DNA of 64,000 nucleotides from Sweltsa coloradensis (taxonomy: Eukaryota > Arthropoda > Insecta > Plecoptera > Chloroperlidae), in assembly GCA_024449915.1 (NCBI GenBank), contig JAMZAV010000958.1, positions 124,001 to 188,000 on the forward strand. Direction: 5' to 3'. Numbering within the stretch: position 1 is the first letter of the stretch; each line of letters begins with the position of its first letter. The position numbers and the translations under genes were made by a program. This document shows, piece by piece, positions 1 to 11,507 of this stretch. The notes under the pieces were generated by a model. It was not told the DNA's origin, did no database searches, and saw only the letters and a list, made by a program, of their open reading frames with translations.

Positions 1-197
1 ACTTTAAATGCAAAGTTTTCCCTAAAAAATAAAAATAAATTAGAATTTCAGAAACGCTTGTGAAAGATTTGATCCGAAAACAAGTTGATATTGTTCATTT
101 AAATCAATAAAAATCTGATTTAAAACAAAAAACGGATTTAAATCGAAAATTTGATTTAAATCGTAAGTTATAGGCCTAAATAATGATTTTGGAGTTT

Positions 198-850
198 TTG
201 ATGAGCGAAGCGAAGATTCCATTTTACTACACTGGAAAAAAAATCCGGAATGTTTTTCTTTTTTTCTTTTTTTTCTGTTTGTATTTTTGTGTGTTTGTTA
301 ACACGATTCCGGCTAAACCGCTACTCCAATTGCGATGAAATTTTCTGGAGGCCTTCGAAATCTCTGAACTTAGAACTGCCACGTTTTTGAGCGCAATCGA
401 AAAATTATTTCTCATGAAAATAGCAATTTTACGATTTTTTTTCGATTTTTTTTGGAAATTCTTCGCTCTTAAACACCTACATGCATAATCCGATCGTAAT
501 GAAATTTGTATGGGACCTTTCTTATATGAAACTCTAAACATGTGTCAAATTTAAGCACAATCAAGATTATTTCTTATAAAAATTGCAATTTTTCGATGTT
601 TTTTATTAATTTTAGACGTTCTTCACTTTCTACCACCTACATCGTTAATCCGATCGTAATTAAATTTTAATAGAACCTTCATTTTATTAATCAATAGATT
701 CATGCCGAAATTGAGGTTAATCGAAGAATTATTTCTGACAAAAAATTACAATTTTTCGTTTTTTTTAAAATTCGTTTAATTAACATAAGACAAGGCGGCT
801 CAATGCACCAATTACGCTCATCCAACAACGACTTTCGGCGTTTTCCTAGT
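198..850 (+). mobile_element. Helentron-like element, family A, copy 1 (non-autonomous)
   Basis: The 5' end carries TGATGAGCGAAGCGAAG. The 3' end carries its inverted partner CGCTCATCCAA (815-825), then a short hairpin (AACG/CGTT stem) and the terminus GTTTTCCTAGT. This layout, a 5' terminal repeat whose complement lies about 25 bp inside the 3' end followed by a hairpin, is the known architecture of Helitron2/Helentron elements. Internally, blocks of roughly 145 bp recur (about 380-520, 520-670, 670-780), each with an ATTATTTCT-type core and 'CACCTACAT..TAATCCGAT'. There is no Rep/helicase coding sequence, so it is non-autonomous. The family is supported by at least three further copies with matching ends in this window. 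Confidence 0.72.
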
Positions 851-1005
851 TTAATAAACATAATTAAAAAAATCACTCCCTGCTTAGAACCCTCCTAGCC
901 TATCACGTCGACCGGGCGCTCCATAGCACCGTCGACAATAGTATTTCAGTCATGTTTTGCCGGTACCATGAATGTATAAGTAACTATAGAACAAAGGCAC
1001 ATTAC

Positions 1006-1449
1006 ACTAGGAAAACGCTTAAGTCCCGCCGCATCAAAGAATTGTTTTAAAAAAAGAAAAAAAAAAACGTAAAATTTTGATTTTCATGAGAAATAATTTT
1101 TTCAATTACGCTCAAATTTCACATGAATATATTAATTCATAAAATAAAGATTCAGTAAAAAAATCATTACAATCGGATAAAGCAAGTAGGTGTTATAAGT
1201 CGATTTTTTTAAATCGAAAAAATCGTAAAATGGCGTGGTGTAAGAGAAAAAATTTCCCGAGTGCGCTCAAAAACGTGGCAGTTCTAAGTTCAGAGATTTC
1301 GAAGGTCTCCATCAAATTTCATCGCAATCGGAGTATCGGTTTAGCCGGAATCGTGTCAACAAACACACAAAATACAGAAAGAAAAAAAAAACATTCCGGA
1401 TTTTTTTCTCCAGTGTAGTGAAATGGAATCTTCGCTACGCTCATCCAAT
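1006..1449 (-). mobile_element. Helentron-like element, family A, copy 2 (internally shortened)
   Basis: Reverse-oriented copy. It starts with ACTAGGAAAACGCTTAAG, the complement of the family 3' terminus, and ends with CGCTACGCTCATCCAA, the complement of the 5' terminus. It has one internal repeat block instead of three, which explains the 444-bp length against 653-811 bp for copies 1 and 3. No transposase is encoded; the open frame at 1230-1418 is repeat sequence. Confidence 0.72.
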
Positions 1450-2570
1450 TATTTGGTTGCGAACCACATGTTTTAACAACATTTTTTTGGAAAGGGTTGT
1501 TGGACGAGCGTTGGAACTAAAACGATGTCAATTTAATCTGAATATGACAAGTACTTTCTATTCAGTAATAAATTCTATACAATTCGACACGGTATAGATA
1601 AAATATACAACACAATATCCTGCAACAAAATAATTTTTAGCTAAACAATATGGGGTAGCCTAGGGTTAGTTATATTTTCCAGAATATACCGTTTATAGCC
1701 TAGATGGTTTAGCTATAGCCTAAAGGCGCCTTTCTTTTATAATTTTCTCACTCATTGATAATTCACCCAACCTCATTCAGTATCAAATTATCACTCTCGT
1801 TGCATAAACATGAAACGCAACGTTCAATAATCACCGTCAACACATAAATCACAGTTTTTGCATAATACTCACAAGTTTTCCTATGCAGATCGTTGACCCG
1901 CGTGTATAGCCTTGCAGATATGCTCGTATCGTATTGCAATATCTATAGGAAGGTCGTGAGCGGTACGCCCATGCAGTGAGCCACTCGATAATAGGCATAC
2001 GGTAGTTAATTTAGTTTTAATGACTTGATCAATTATAGGTTGGCTTGGTTGATTGGGTGGCGGCATAAGTCTGACAAGCGCGGATAGCCTCAGAGCTGTT
2101 GTGTGCAAATCATACGGTTATTTCCTAGTCACACGGAAGGAAGGCTTATTACTCGGAAGCCAGATTGCATTCGTTATGTACAACGATTTTCTTCCTGTGT
2201 TGCATTTTTACAAAAATGCGGAACAAGTTCAAATGGTTGGTAATTTTTTGTATTTTTGACGATTTTGCGTTTCCGTTTTGAAAAATGCACTTGTGCGTCG
2301 AGAGAATGAAGACTTTGACTTAGTGCATTTAAAAAAACATACCACCAAACAATAATAATACTCGTAAAAGTTAAAAGTTTGCCCTGACTGGAACTTTTAC
2401 GACTATCATTCAAAAATTGTGTCCTTGAAGCGGGCTCATGCTTAAAAACCTTGTATTTATTATTGTACTAACTAATAAATAATGCCCTATAAGAAAGTTA
2501 ATTTTATTGATTTTCGTGAATGTAAAAAAATGGTTTACGTTCTCAAAGCATCGCATCATTTTTATCATTT
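1450..2570. other. No gene seen; AT-rich unique sequence
   Basis: Short open frames at 1881-2259 have no recognisable domain. No splice-bounded exon or RNA gene was seen. Confidence 0.5.
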
Positions 2571-2830
2571 TATCGCTATCATTCTCTGCTCTCATCACGT
2601 TTACATTTTATTTTTACGACCGTCCGTCTGTACTTGTCACGTTCTCACGATAAAAACCGAACATGACCTCCGATGGGCATGGCATTGCCCTTCAACAAAG
2701 ATGACATGGCCAACAGATTGTTTCTGTTGATGTAAAACGCCATGCGAAGGGGCAATTCTTTCAACTCGGCACCTACTCCACATTGATATGAAATTAGTAA
2801 GAATTTTATTTTTGTGTATCGTTCTTTAAC
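2571..2830 (+). repeat. Dispersed repeat fragment, related to 36640-36880
   Basis: Shares a series of blocks in the same order with 36640-36880: 'CCGTCCGTCTGT', 'GTCACGTT..CACGATAAAAACCGAACATGACC', 'CATTGCCTTCAACAA', 'CGGCACC..CCAC', and 'TTTGTGTA(C/T)C..TTC'. The two copies have diverged by indels. No coding potential or terminal repeats were recognised, so the class is unknown. Confidence 0.6.
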
Positions 2831-2984
2831 AATCTGCTGAATCGCTCTCCATTATTGGGTACTCGTGCTTGCAGGAAAAGGAAATCATTTACGAGCAGAA
2901 GCGTATCCCCGTATCCACCCCTTTACCCAAAAAATGGCCACCATTAAAACGTCATTGCAGTCAGTAGGACACATTGGCAGTTGG

Positions 2985-3150
2985 CTCGGTCTGGATGATT
3001 TCGACGTTTATGAAACTTTACATAGTTGTCAATAAAGCATACATGGACATCCCTACAGTCGTAGATTTTCAATATTTTATCTTTATCAGCCAGGATCAAT
3101 CCACGAATGTGGTCAATTTTAGTTTAAATACGTTTAAAACCCTTTCAGGA
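2985..3150 (-). repeat. Dispersed repeat R1, reverse fragment
   Basis: The reverse complement of about 3012-3100 matches 6150-6200 (the 'TCCACGTATGCTTTATTGACA' region), and the segment continues with the 'CTACAGTCGTAGATTTTCA' block. Two forward copies lie at 5925-6260 and 9885-10160. The class is unknown. Confidence 0.6.
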
Positions 3151-4315
3151 CCGAATTAAATCTGTGAAAATTGGGTAATTTTGAGCAAACAATTCGAGTT
3201 TCGCATTTTTTTCTAAGAATTTTAGTATTTTTTTCATATTTTTAATCATGAATTTTAATGAATTTTGGGAAATTTTTGAATTTGAATAAATACTTCATTT
3301 TAAGTAAAAATTCAAATTAGAAATACGGTACATTCCTAAAACAAGATTTTTCCTAGAATTTTTTGCATATTTTGATTTTTTCGTATCTCAAATAATAGCA
3401 ATACTAGATATTTATAACATTTCCGGGACAAACCGTTTTCCCCCCCATTTTTAGCCTTTTTTGCAGATTTGTATTTTGAATCTTCTCTAAAAAATACACT
3501 TTTGGTCCTATTGGAATGTGGAAAAAAATTATTAAAAAAAAAATTGGGTCAAATTGAAAAAAACTATCATTTACCCAGATAAAAATTGAAAAATGTTATG
3601 GGTCCATATGGCGCCGTTGGGCCGAAAAGTTAAAAACAAATAATCCGAAAACCTAAAAATAATAAAAAACAAACAAACAAACAATTTCTTGAAAAGTGCT
3701 GCCCATGTTTCCGCTTCCTTTACAACTAGGCCTACCCAAAATAATTGTAATCAGTTGTGGTGTCAGTCGGCCGAGCGAATAGGCATTTCTATAGTGGGTA
3801 ATATAAGTTGGCCTCAGCAAATGACATAACATTTTATGGGTTTTCTATAATTTTCTGCATTTCCTGTTTATTATGCAGCCAGTGATAAAATGGCCGACTT
3901 CTTACAATCTAGGCGCTATTAGTGTCCGATCAGGGTGCACTTATTCGCTAGAATCTCATGAATACTAGGGATGTTGGCAGCCCTCTCTGCCATTTACTCG
4001 TATAGTTAGATACACTTGGCACTGGGAGCGATCGTTTACAACATTTGGCATGGAATAGTCGGAGGGTAGTGGAAAGTAAGAACTCGATCCCATGTAATGT
4101 GATGTGTGCATGGGGAGAATCTTCTGATGGCTCTAGATATCTTACAAGCGACTCCAAGCAAAGGGTCGGCGAATATAGGGGATAGATTGTTATGTCGAAG
4201 AAAATTTTATTATGGCGCCATCACAGAAATCTCAACATTCCCTCAAGAAGTGGCACAGTACAATCATTGAGTGCATAACGTTCTACTCAATGGCACTATA
4301 CATTGTATTTCTTAG
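3151..4315. other. No gene seen; AT-rich sequence
   Basis: Homopolymer-rich AT sequence with no domain-bearing open frame. A short 'GTCGGCCGAGCGAATAGGC' at about 3768 resembles the end of repeat R1. Nothing else is assignable. Confidence 0.45.
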
Positions 4316-5126
4316 TTGGATGAGCGTAGCGAGCGAAGCGAAGATTCCATTTCACTACACTGGAGAAAAAAATCCGGAATGTTTTTTTTTCTTTTTCTTT
4401 TTTCTTTTTTTGTATTTTTGTGTGTTTGTTAACACGATTCCGGCTAAACCGATACTCCAATTGCGATGAAATTTTATGGAGGCCTTCGAAATCTCTGAAC
4501 TTAGAACTGCCACGTTTTTGAGCGCAATCGGAAATTTTTTTCTCATAAAAAACGCAATTTTACGATTTTTTTTCGATTTTTAAAAAATTTCTTCGACTTA
4601 TAACACCTACATGCTTTATCCGATTGTAATGATTTTTTCACAGAACCTTAATTTTATGAATTAAGATATTCGTATGAAATTTGAGCATAATCGAAAAATT
4701 ATTTCTCATGAAAATCGTAATTTTACGGTTTTTTTTTTTTTCTTAAAACAATTCTTTGACTTATAACACCTACATGCTTTATCCTATTGTAATGATTTTT
4801 TTACAGAACCTTCATTTCATGAATTAATATATTCGTGTTAAATTTGAGCGCAATCGAATAATTATTTCTTATGAAAATTGCAATTTTACTTTTTTTTCTT
4901 TTTTAAAAATTACGATTAATTAAAAAATTAAGTAAATTTTTTATTTAATTTAGTTAAATTAAAAAAAATTAAGCTAATTTTTTATTTAATTTAATTTAAT
5001 TAAAAAAATCTTCGACTAAGTAATGAATTTTTCACAGAACAACAGAAAATCCGCGTAACACATGGCAGCTCAATGCACCATATACGCTCATCCAACAACG
5101 CGGCGGGACTTAAGCGTTTTCCTAGT
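4316..5126 (+). mobile_element. Helentron-like element, family A, copy 3 (longest copy)
   Basis: Starts TTGGATGAGCG and ends with the subterminal CGCTCATCCAA (5086-5096), a hairpin with AACGC/GCGTT stem around GGCGGGACTTAA, and the terminus TTTTCCTAGT. Three internal blocks of roughly 150 bp repeat the 'CACCTACATGCTTTATCC' and 'ATTATTTCT' cores. It is flanked by unrelated unique sequence, and no target-site duplication is obvious, as expected for rolling-circle insertion. It encodes no protein. Confidence 0.75.
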
Positions 5127-5149
5127 ACAATACAGTTCATTCTATTGTA

Positions 5150-5275
5150 TAATGCAGGATAATTCCCTATTATTCATGGAAAAAACGTGGCAGAATGAAA
5201 TTTCGAAGGTTTCCTGTAAGTTTATTCAAGATCGTAGTAACCGTTTGCCCAGTAGAGAGCGAACCAAACACCTCA
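5150..5275 (-). repeat. Fragment of Helentron-like family A (5' region)
   Basis: Contains the order 'AACGTGGCAGA..TTTCGAAGGTTTCC..AAGATCG..CCGTTTGCCCAGTAGAGAGCGAACCAAACA', the reverse complement of the 5' region seen in the copy at 21226-21809. It lies immediately beyond the 3' end of copy 3, so the two insertions are adjacent or nested. Confidence 0.6.
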
Positions 5276-5924
5276 AGTATCTTGTACGTTGCTATACTTC
5301 ACAACCGATTCATATTTTAAAACATAACATATTATGTTAAACAAAACAAAAACAAAAAACAGCTCGCACATGTTTACAATAATTTACGAAACTCGTAGAC
5401 CTTTTGGAATTTGGTTTTGTGGATTTTGCTGATTTAATGATACATAGACCAAGGCATGGAACTGTCTGCCCGTGTCCGAATGTGTTTTGGCCATACTAGG
5501 AGGGTTGCAGCCCTCCTTCCCCCCGGCCCCACGTGTAGCATGTCATCGACTCCTGTGTTGTGCCTCTTGGTGCGACGCCCGTGCGTGGCTGCATGGCTAA
5601 CTGGCTTGAAACATAGGCCTACCAGTACCAGAGGTGTAATTTGAATGTAGCCTACAATCTAGTGCGAAGTTTCCCGTCATGCAACGCAGTTACCAACACG
5701 CAGGCTCACTTGTCAGGTCATTTAGTTCGAACAGTTGGTACTCGTGATCGACTAGGGGCATTGCCGTTAAAACATGTGAGCTGGGGTCAAATTTCAACTA
5801 GAGTTCATAAAATGTCGCTTGTCTTCTAATCGTAATGCATTTCCAAATGACTCAAGATAAAGCTCGATTAATAAAATAATGAAAAATGCTCGATTAAAAA
5901 AAAAATCTGTATTCATAGCCACAT
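5276..5924. other. No gene seen
   Basis: Moderate-GC stretch (about 5500-5620) with short open frames but no domain, splice pattern or repeat ends that I can support. Confidence 0.4.
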
Positions 5925-6260
5925 TCCTGATCGCTGGGCTGACTGACACCGCAGGTGTTGTCATGAAAGTGGAAATATAGGGCTCTACCCCTACACTCCT
6001 ACGGTAACACTTTTCTAAAATTGGTTTCAAAACAATTTAAAAAAAATTAATTGACTTTCACGATTTTTGATTTTGTTAAAAAGTACAAAATTGACTGTAG
6101 GCCTATTCGTGAATTTTTCGTGGTTAATTGAGACAAAATTTTGAAAATCTACGACTGTAGGGCTGTCCACGTATGCTTTATTGACATACTTTGCAAAATC
6201 GTGTACAGGGCTTACTTCAGATGCTTCTTGACCGAGCGATTAGCTCTTTGCCAACTGCCA
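5925..6260 (+). repeat. Dispersed repeat R1, copy 1
   Basis: Begins near 'CTGACTGACACCGCAGGTGTTGTCA' and runs through 'GTGGAAATATAGGGCTCTAC', a TTTCACGATTTTTGA block, 'TTGCAAA' and 'GATGCTTCTTGACCGAGCGATTAG'. Copy 2 at 9885-10160 has all the blocks in the same order; a reverse fragment lies at 2985-3150. No coding frame is conserved. Class unknown. Confidence 0.65.
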
Positions 6261-6982
6261 AAGTTGACCCTTCAGATTCAAAATCATTTGATTTATATTT
6301 GTACATAAATAGGTAATTTAAAAAAAACTAGACCACTAACTTATTTATTCGAATTAGGTTAAAAAACATAGTTTTCTTTATGGATGGATTTTATTGTCAA
6401 AATTTGTAATAGTTTGGGTGCAAAAAATACAATATTTCAAAAGGTATTCACATCTATTTTACTGGCAGACAACAAAACAAACGTCTGACAAAAAATATTA
6501 ATACCTGTTCTACTGTTACATTTTATAATTAATATGAATATGATTGAATGTCAATTGCAATATAACAACTATATATAGGTAAGTAAATGATAAATACAAA
6601 TAATGATGTTACTTAAAAGTAGAACAATTGTTTTCATACGGTCTCGGCGGTCTTTGTTGGGTTTTAGAAAGCATGCCACCAACCACATGGAACCTGGGGA
6701 AAGGGGAGGCAGGTCCTATAAGCAAACATAACATGGTAAAGTTTGAACTAATAACACGATGAAATATCACCGTGGTGGATAATGACTAGCTCGAGCTGGG
6801 CAGCTTTGTTTAGTTTCAGTAGTGAGTGAAAACGTAGGCGAATCAATTTAACTAGGAAACACCACCTGCGTGACTTAATCCCATCAGGGGAGGTAACGTC
6901 GTGGATGTCACCTCGCGACGTAACACGCCTACCCTGACGTTTTCGTGTTTGCCCTTTCATTTGGTGGTACATTTCTCTTGGC
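6261..6982. other. No gene seen
   Basis: AT-rich to 6650, then mixed composition. A minus-strand open frame at 6748-7050 runs into the minisatellite and has no recognisable domain. Confidence 0.4.
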
Positions 6983-7257
6983 ATACTGTTGACGATGTCA
7001 GAAACTAGCTTGTCTACTAACAACCTCTCCTCATGTCGTACTGTTGGCAATGTCAGAAACTAGCTTGTCTACTAACAACCTCTCCTCATGTCGTACTGTT
7101 GGCAATGTCAGAAACTAGCTTGTCTACTCACAACCTCTCCTCATGTCGTACTGTTGACGATGTCAGAAACTAGCTTGTCTACTCACAACCTCTCCTCATG
7201 TCGTACTGTTGGCAATGTCAGAAACTAGCTTGTCTACTCACAACCTCTTTGCTTGTG
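6983..7257. repeat. Minisatellite, 55-bp unit, five copies
   Basis: Units start at 6983, 7038, 7093, 7148 and 7203, each beginning (G/C)(T/A)ACTGTTG and containing 'GTCAGAAACTAGCTTGTCTACT'. Variation is confined to a few sites: GGCAATG versus GACGATG near the start, and CTAAC versus CTCAC. Variants are shuffled between units, which indicates recent unequal exchange. Confidence 0.92.
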
Positions 7258-7420
7258 TGAGTCAAAGTGTTTGGTGGAGGTGCCGGGTATTTTGAACATA
7301 TTCCTCTTTATTCTGTGGCTAGCCCCACCCCCTGTTCCCCAACCCAAAACATTCTGTATCATCCTACTTGAAGGGTCACGTCGATAAAGAGTCGTGTTCG
7401 GTTTTTATCGTGCGATATCA

Positions 7421-7905
7421 AGGTGGGATTTCAGTTGCGGATCGCGCGGCGTGGCGTGGCGCGGATCTAGTTTTCAGCCAATCAGCGGGCTCCATTTCCG
7501 ATCCGAGGATTCGGTGGATTCAGATCCGTGACTTTGAAATATTCAATATTTTGTCCGACGATATCCACGGTCCGCGGATCCAGCCAATAGGAATTCAGGA
7601 AATCTGATGTGTAAGAAGTGAACAACATAACCTAAATCCATGACATTTGTCCCGAATGAAGTGATTCTTCATACAGAAAGACTTGATTCAAAAGGAAATG
7701 TAATGTTATATGTTTTTAAATTATGCAAAGTAATTTAAAAATAGCTTTTCCCATGTAATAAGTTATTGTGTGATAAAGGTAGGAATATTTGGGAAATCCG
7801 CGGATGGCACCGCCATGGGTATCCACAGGTGAAATCGAAAAAGGTAAAAATCCACGCCTCGCTGCGCCTCGCCGCGCCGCGCACATCCACAACTGAATCC
7901 CACCT
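7421..7905. mobile_element. Fold-back MITE with GC-rich terminal inverted repeats
   Basis: Left end AGGTGGGATTTCAGTTGCGGAT is the inverted partner of the right end, which reads ATCC..CAACTGAATCCCACCT (about 7884-7905). The inverted arms continue into GCGGCG/CGCCGC-rich sequence for about 50 bp. The trinucleotide TCA occurs directly outside both ends and may be a 3-bp target duplication. No transposase is encoded and the superfamily is not determined. The interior has several 'GATCCG..GGAT' short repeats. Confidence 0.65.
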
Positions 7906-8144
7906 TCACACACGCACATCCAGTCGGGGGACAGACGGGAGGACAGACAGACAGAAAAGCGATGCACTTGTTCCCTATCTTGATAGGCTGGAGGCCCTAA
8001 TGGTTATGATGATGCAATTATATTTGGGCTAGGGCTCTACCTTTTTCTTTCATATTTCGGTAACGAATTACGTTTGCTCATAGAGCACGGGTGTCATTTA
8101 ATTTTATCATTTGTCAATAAGATGAAAACGGGTACGGTAGGTGA

Positions 8145-8486
8145 CAATGGCGTAATTAGCCCACTTTTTTTGGGGTGGGGAGGAAGAATATTTTTGTAAC
8201 CACAGACGATCAATGATAAGCACGACCTGAAGGGGTATGTGTATGGAACTGCCCATGTGCCCACGAAACAATTTTTTTCGGGAAAGGGGCGCAACAGCCT
8301 CAGAATTTTTTTGATTTTTGAAATGTTGGTGTTTTACTAGATTTTATCGTGATTTCAACGATCATTTTGTTGTCAGTTGACAGAAATTCTCAAAATTATG
8401 CCTCTCACTCCCCTCTAATCAAATTTAAATGGGCGGTCGCCTCCCCCCCCCCCCCCTCCTCGCTCTCCCTCGTAGTTACGCCACTG
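8145..8486. mobile_element. Non-autonomous hAT element with 8-bp target duplication
   Basis: Terminal inverted repeats are CAATGGCGTAA (left) and TTACGCCACTG (right), typical hAT ends. Flanking direct repeats GTAGGTGA (8137-8144) and GTAGGCGA (8487-8494) match at 7 of 8 positions, the length expected for hAT. At 342 bp it has no transposase. A C-rich run sits just inside the right end. Confidence 0.8.
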
Positions 8487-8494
8487 GTAGGCGA

Positions 8495-9160
8495 TATACA
8501 TGCCCAAATCTAGATTCGAACCTGGAACGCAGGAACCACGATTTACAGGACAAGAAGATTTCAACCATCTGGGATCGTAGCATCCGACTCGTAGAAGAAG
8601 CTCTCGCTACCTTACACATCGTATCCTCTGTATAACATCACCTCCATCCAATACATAACACTCCATTCATTCTCGGCTGTCACATAATATCGCAAGGTCA
8701 AACGTGCTCGCAGATGTTCTACACTCGAGAGTGAGCGTGGACTTGTTACCACTTATCACGAGAGAGCAAGGTCGCGTAGGGCGCGGCAGACGGGACAGAA
8801 CAGAAAGCGCACGTACGTGTGTCTTATCACACGGTTGGTTCCCATGATACCGAACACTCGAGCACATTGTCCACACACGTTATGTAACAGCATTGTGTGT
8901 ACCACTGGACAGAGTGTGACATCTCAACTCAATCACGTTACCATGGGAATTATAACGCTGCGATTCGTGCCGAAAATGTGCGTTCGTACTTTTCGAATTC
9001 TGCCTTCATTTGTGCATACCCAGAAACGAGATACCAACCTCGTACCTTTTCTAAAAAAAAAAAAAAAAAATTGTCCCGAGTAGTCACACACGATTTTTAA
9101 ATGCTGACGAAAATTTGCAAATTTTTTTAGACTTAGGGAAAAATAATTACTATGTACGAC
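8495..9160. other. No gene seen; CpG-richer segment
   Basis: 8690-8960 is richer in CG dinucleotides than its surroundings but carries no promoter motif or exon I can defend. An A-run of about 18 lies at 9052-9070. Confidence 0.35.
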
Positions 9161-9164
9161 AAAT

Positions 9165-9330
9165 AATTATTTCGTTTCTGTAGGAGGGTGAAAACGGAAC
9201 AAGAAAATGTTGATTTCCCTTCATTTAATCCAAATAGTACCGGCACTCTAAACGCTCAGTGTCCGCACCCACGATCCAACGTCCGCACCCATGTCCGCAC
9301 CCAAGCCCCATAAAACTTCACACGGCGCCT
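9165..9330 (+). repeat. Dispersed repeat R2, copy 1, with internal minisatellite
   Basis: Matches 23430-23560 in order: 'GGGT(G/A)AAAAC..GAACAAGAAAATGT(T/C)GATTT', 'AAACGCT(C/G)AG(T/C)GT', 'ACCCAAGCC'. In this copy the middle has a short tandem of 'TGTCCGCACCCA' (9270-9303) that the other copy lacks. Confidence 0.6.
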
Positions 9331-9884
9331 CGAGCTGCACGACGTTGTGTATGCGACCCAATTTTGAAAATCGATTGCGATTCTTGTTGGCTGCAGATAG
9401 CTGTTTAATTATAAGCAATTACATTTTGCAATAATTATATATTCATTCGTTTGAAACGAAAATGATGTCATCGTCGTTGTAGCGTGTCAAAGTCTCGGCG
9501 AGCTTATGTTGATTCCTCCTCTCTCTAGTGCAACAGTTGCTAGGCCACAATGCCGCGAGCATTCTGAAGATAACACGTTTTATTGGGTTGGATTGGAGGT
9601 GTGGTCAACAATCTAGCTGAATTATCAAGTAGAGATTTAGACTTTAGAGAACAGGTGTCGAAGAGAGAAGATGAAATGGTTTGAAAGAACGGATACAAAT
9701 CCGAGGTGTGGACATGGCGAAAGAGCATAGGAATTGGAATGTATTTTCGTAGGGTAGGATGTCCGCTAAGGGTACAGTTTTACACTTTTGTACCTTTTTC
9801 CGTTTGTTTATTACGCTCTAAGGATAATTGAGAAGGGATTGAGCAAGGTATAGGACATGCGTTTTAGGGAAATTGCTGTTCTCT
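9331..9884. other. No gene seen
   Basis: Unique sequence. The minus-strand open frame at 9540-9728 shows no domain. Confidence 0.4.
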
Positions 9885-10160
9885 CGGCCATGACTGACAC
9901 CACGGGTGTATAAATTTTGAACGTAGGCTATGTCACGAAAGTGGAAATATATAAGGCTCTACAGTAACACATTTCTTAACTTTGTTTTAAAATAATTAGT
10001 GTTCACGAATTTTGACTCTGTAAAAAAAAACTCAAAATTTACTATATTCGTAATTTTTTTCTGGCTGAAAAAGACAAAAATTTGAAGAAAATCTGTGACA
10101 ACATTTGCAAAGTTTCATAAACGTCGGATGCTTCTTGGCCGAGCGAATAGCAATTAGCAT
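9885..10160 (+). repeat. Dispersed repeat R1, copy 2
   Basis: Contains 'CATGACTGACACCACGGGTGT', 'GTCACGAAAGTGGAAATATA', 'GGCTCTACAGTAACAC' and 'GGATGCTTCTTGGCCGAGCGAATAG', in the order of copy 1 at 5925-6260. Confidence 0.65.
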
Positions 10161-10835
10161 TACCCGAAGAAAACCTCGGAAAAAACTTGTTGACCACTCA
10201 ATAACGATGACAGGACATTGTGAGTGTATTACCGTCTATCACTTGTCCGAGTGCTGATACTAACACTCAATCCCAACATTTTGTCAACGCCCGCGTCAGG
10301 GGTCGAACATGCTCTTCAGAATTAAATATAGTGTGAACAGGCTCGGGGCTGTACACGTGATGTTACATTTAAAAACTATTGTAAAACATTGACCTTTTTT
10401 ATAACATGGGGGATGTAGGAGAATGACGGAACTCTCATGGAGCATGTTTTCCACGGATCAAAACCGGAAAACCGTTTTGTTAAAATTTGAAATTCATATA
10501 CATAGTAGCCCACTCTTGATTTTTAATTACACTTTACCTTCGAACCCGCAAGGGACCCTCCCCCCACCCGGCGACTCCCGTCTCCACCGTTACTAGAAAG
10601 TAGTATCTAATCTTCGGCCTCCGTAAAAACACAGCCCTCTAAATTGGCTACAGCTGTGACGAGAAGGCGGTGACGTCACGGTTTCACTTCCTCGTAAAAC
10701 CCACAGTTTAATTAAACAGTGTCAGAATCATTTTAGCTGGATTAGAAAGAAAATGGCGATCGTTGTGTGTTGTGAGGGAGGCGTCTTGTTGTCGGGTCCG
10801 CTGACGCCTTCTCCGTTGTAATCACAAGATCACTC
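10161..10835. other. No gene seen
   Basis: No coding frame or repeat end supported. The first bases (10163-10183, 'GAAAACCTCGGAAAAAACTT') resemble a block inside the SINE at 48031-48282, which may be a tiny fragment of it. Confidence 0.35.
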
Positions 10836-10963
10836 TCGCAGCTGGAGCCGGGAGCCAGGAGCCAGTAGGAGCCAGGAGCCACCGTAGGAGCCACTGTAGG
10901 AGCCACTGTAAGAGCCACTAGTATAGCCAGTAGGAGCCACCGTAGGAGCCACGTAGTTAGCCA
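10836..10963. repeat. Minisatellite of about 12 bp (AGCCACNGTAGG)
   Basis: Degenerate tandem copies of 'GTAGGAGCCAC(T/C)', beginning with looser GGGAGCCAGGAGCC units. The array is interrupted by the hAT at 10964-11408 and resumes as 'TATAGCCACCATAGTACCC' at 11409, so it predates that insertion. Confidence 0.8.
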
Positions 10964-11408
10964 CAAGGGCGTCCGCAGGAATTTTGTTTGGAGGGCAAAA
11001 ATTATTTGTACTTCGTTGGACAAGCATAGGGGGGAGTTGGGGGCTCTGCCCCCCCCCCCCGACAACAGCGTCATAGTCATAGTGGGTTTTTAGAGTGCGT
11101 TTGGTGCGTTTTAGGAAAAAGCAGTGTTTTGCAGTACCAAAATAATGTAATTTTTGGCAGTCGATACTCGAAACTAGAAAATTACCAAAAGGAATTGGAA
11201 CGCTAACGTCCTGACGAGATTGATCATGTTACATTCGCCGAATATATTGTCATATTTATAATGTTGAGTAGTAATGTAAAGAAAACGTATTCCGTAAATA
11301 GTTATATTATTAGTCTGTAAATGTATTAATAAAATTGCTTTATAGAGGATTCCAGGGGGGGTGGGGGGCAAGTGCCCTCCTCGCTCTCCCCCCCTGTGGA
11401 TGCCCTTG
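10964..11408. mobile_element. Non-autonomous hAT element inserted in a minisatellite
   Basis: Ends are CAAGGGCGTCC (left) and GGATGCCCTTG (right). Flanks GTTAGCCA (10956-10963) and TATAGCCA (11409-11416) share their last six bases, consistent with a worn 8-bp duplication. The interior 'GGGGGAGTTGGGGGCTCTGCCCC' followed by 'TTTTTAGAGTGCGTTTGGTGCGTTTTAGGAAAAA' is shared with the hATs at 12268, 26589 and 28837, so they form one related group. There is no transposase. Confidence 0.78.
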
Positions 11409-11507
11409 TATAGCCACCATAGTACCCACCAGTAGTAGTAGTACCGTCGTTAAGGCGACTAGGAAAATTTACGCAAACGAATTATTTTTTTCTAAAACTG
11501 TGACCAC

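Noticed and set aside
6983..7257. CRISPR array
   Set aside because: The 55-bp units are contiguous with no unique spacers, and the genome is eukaryotic.
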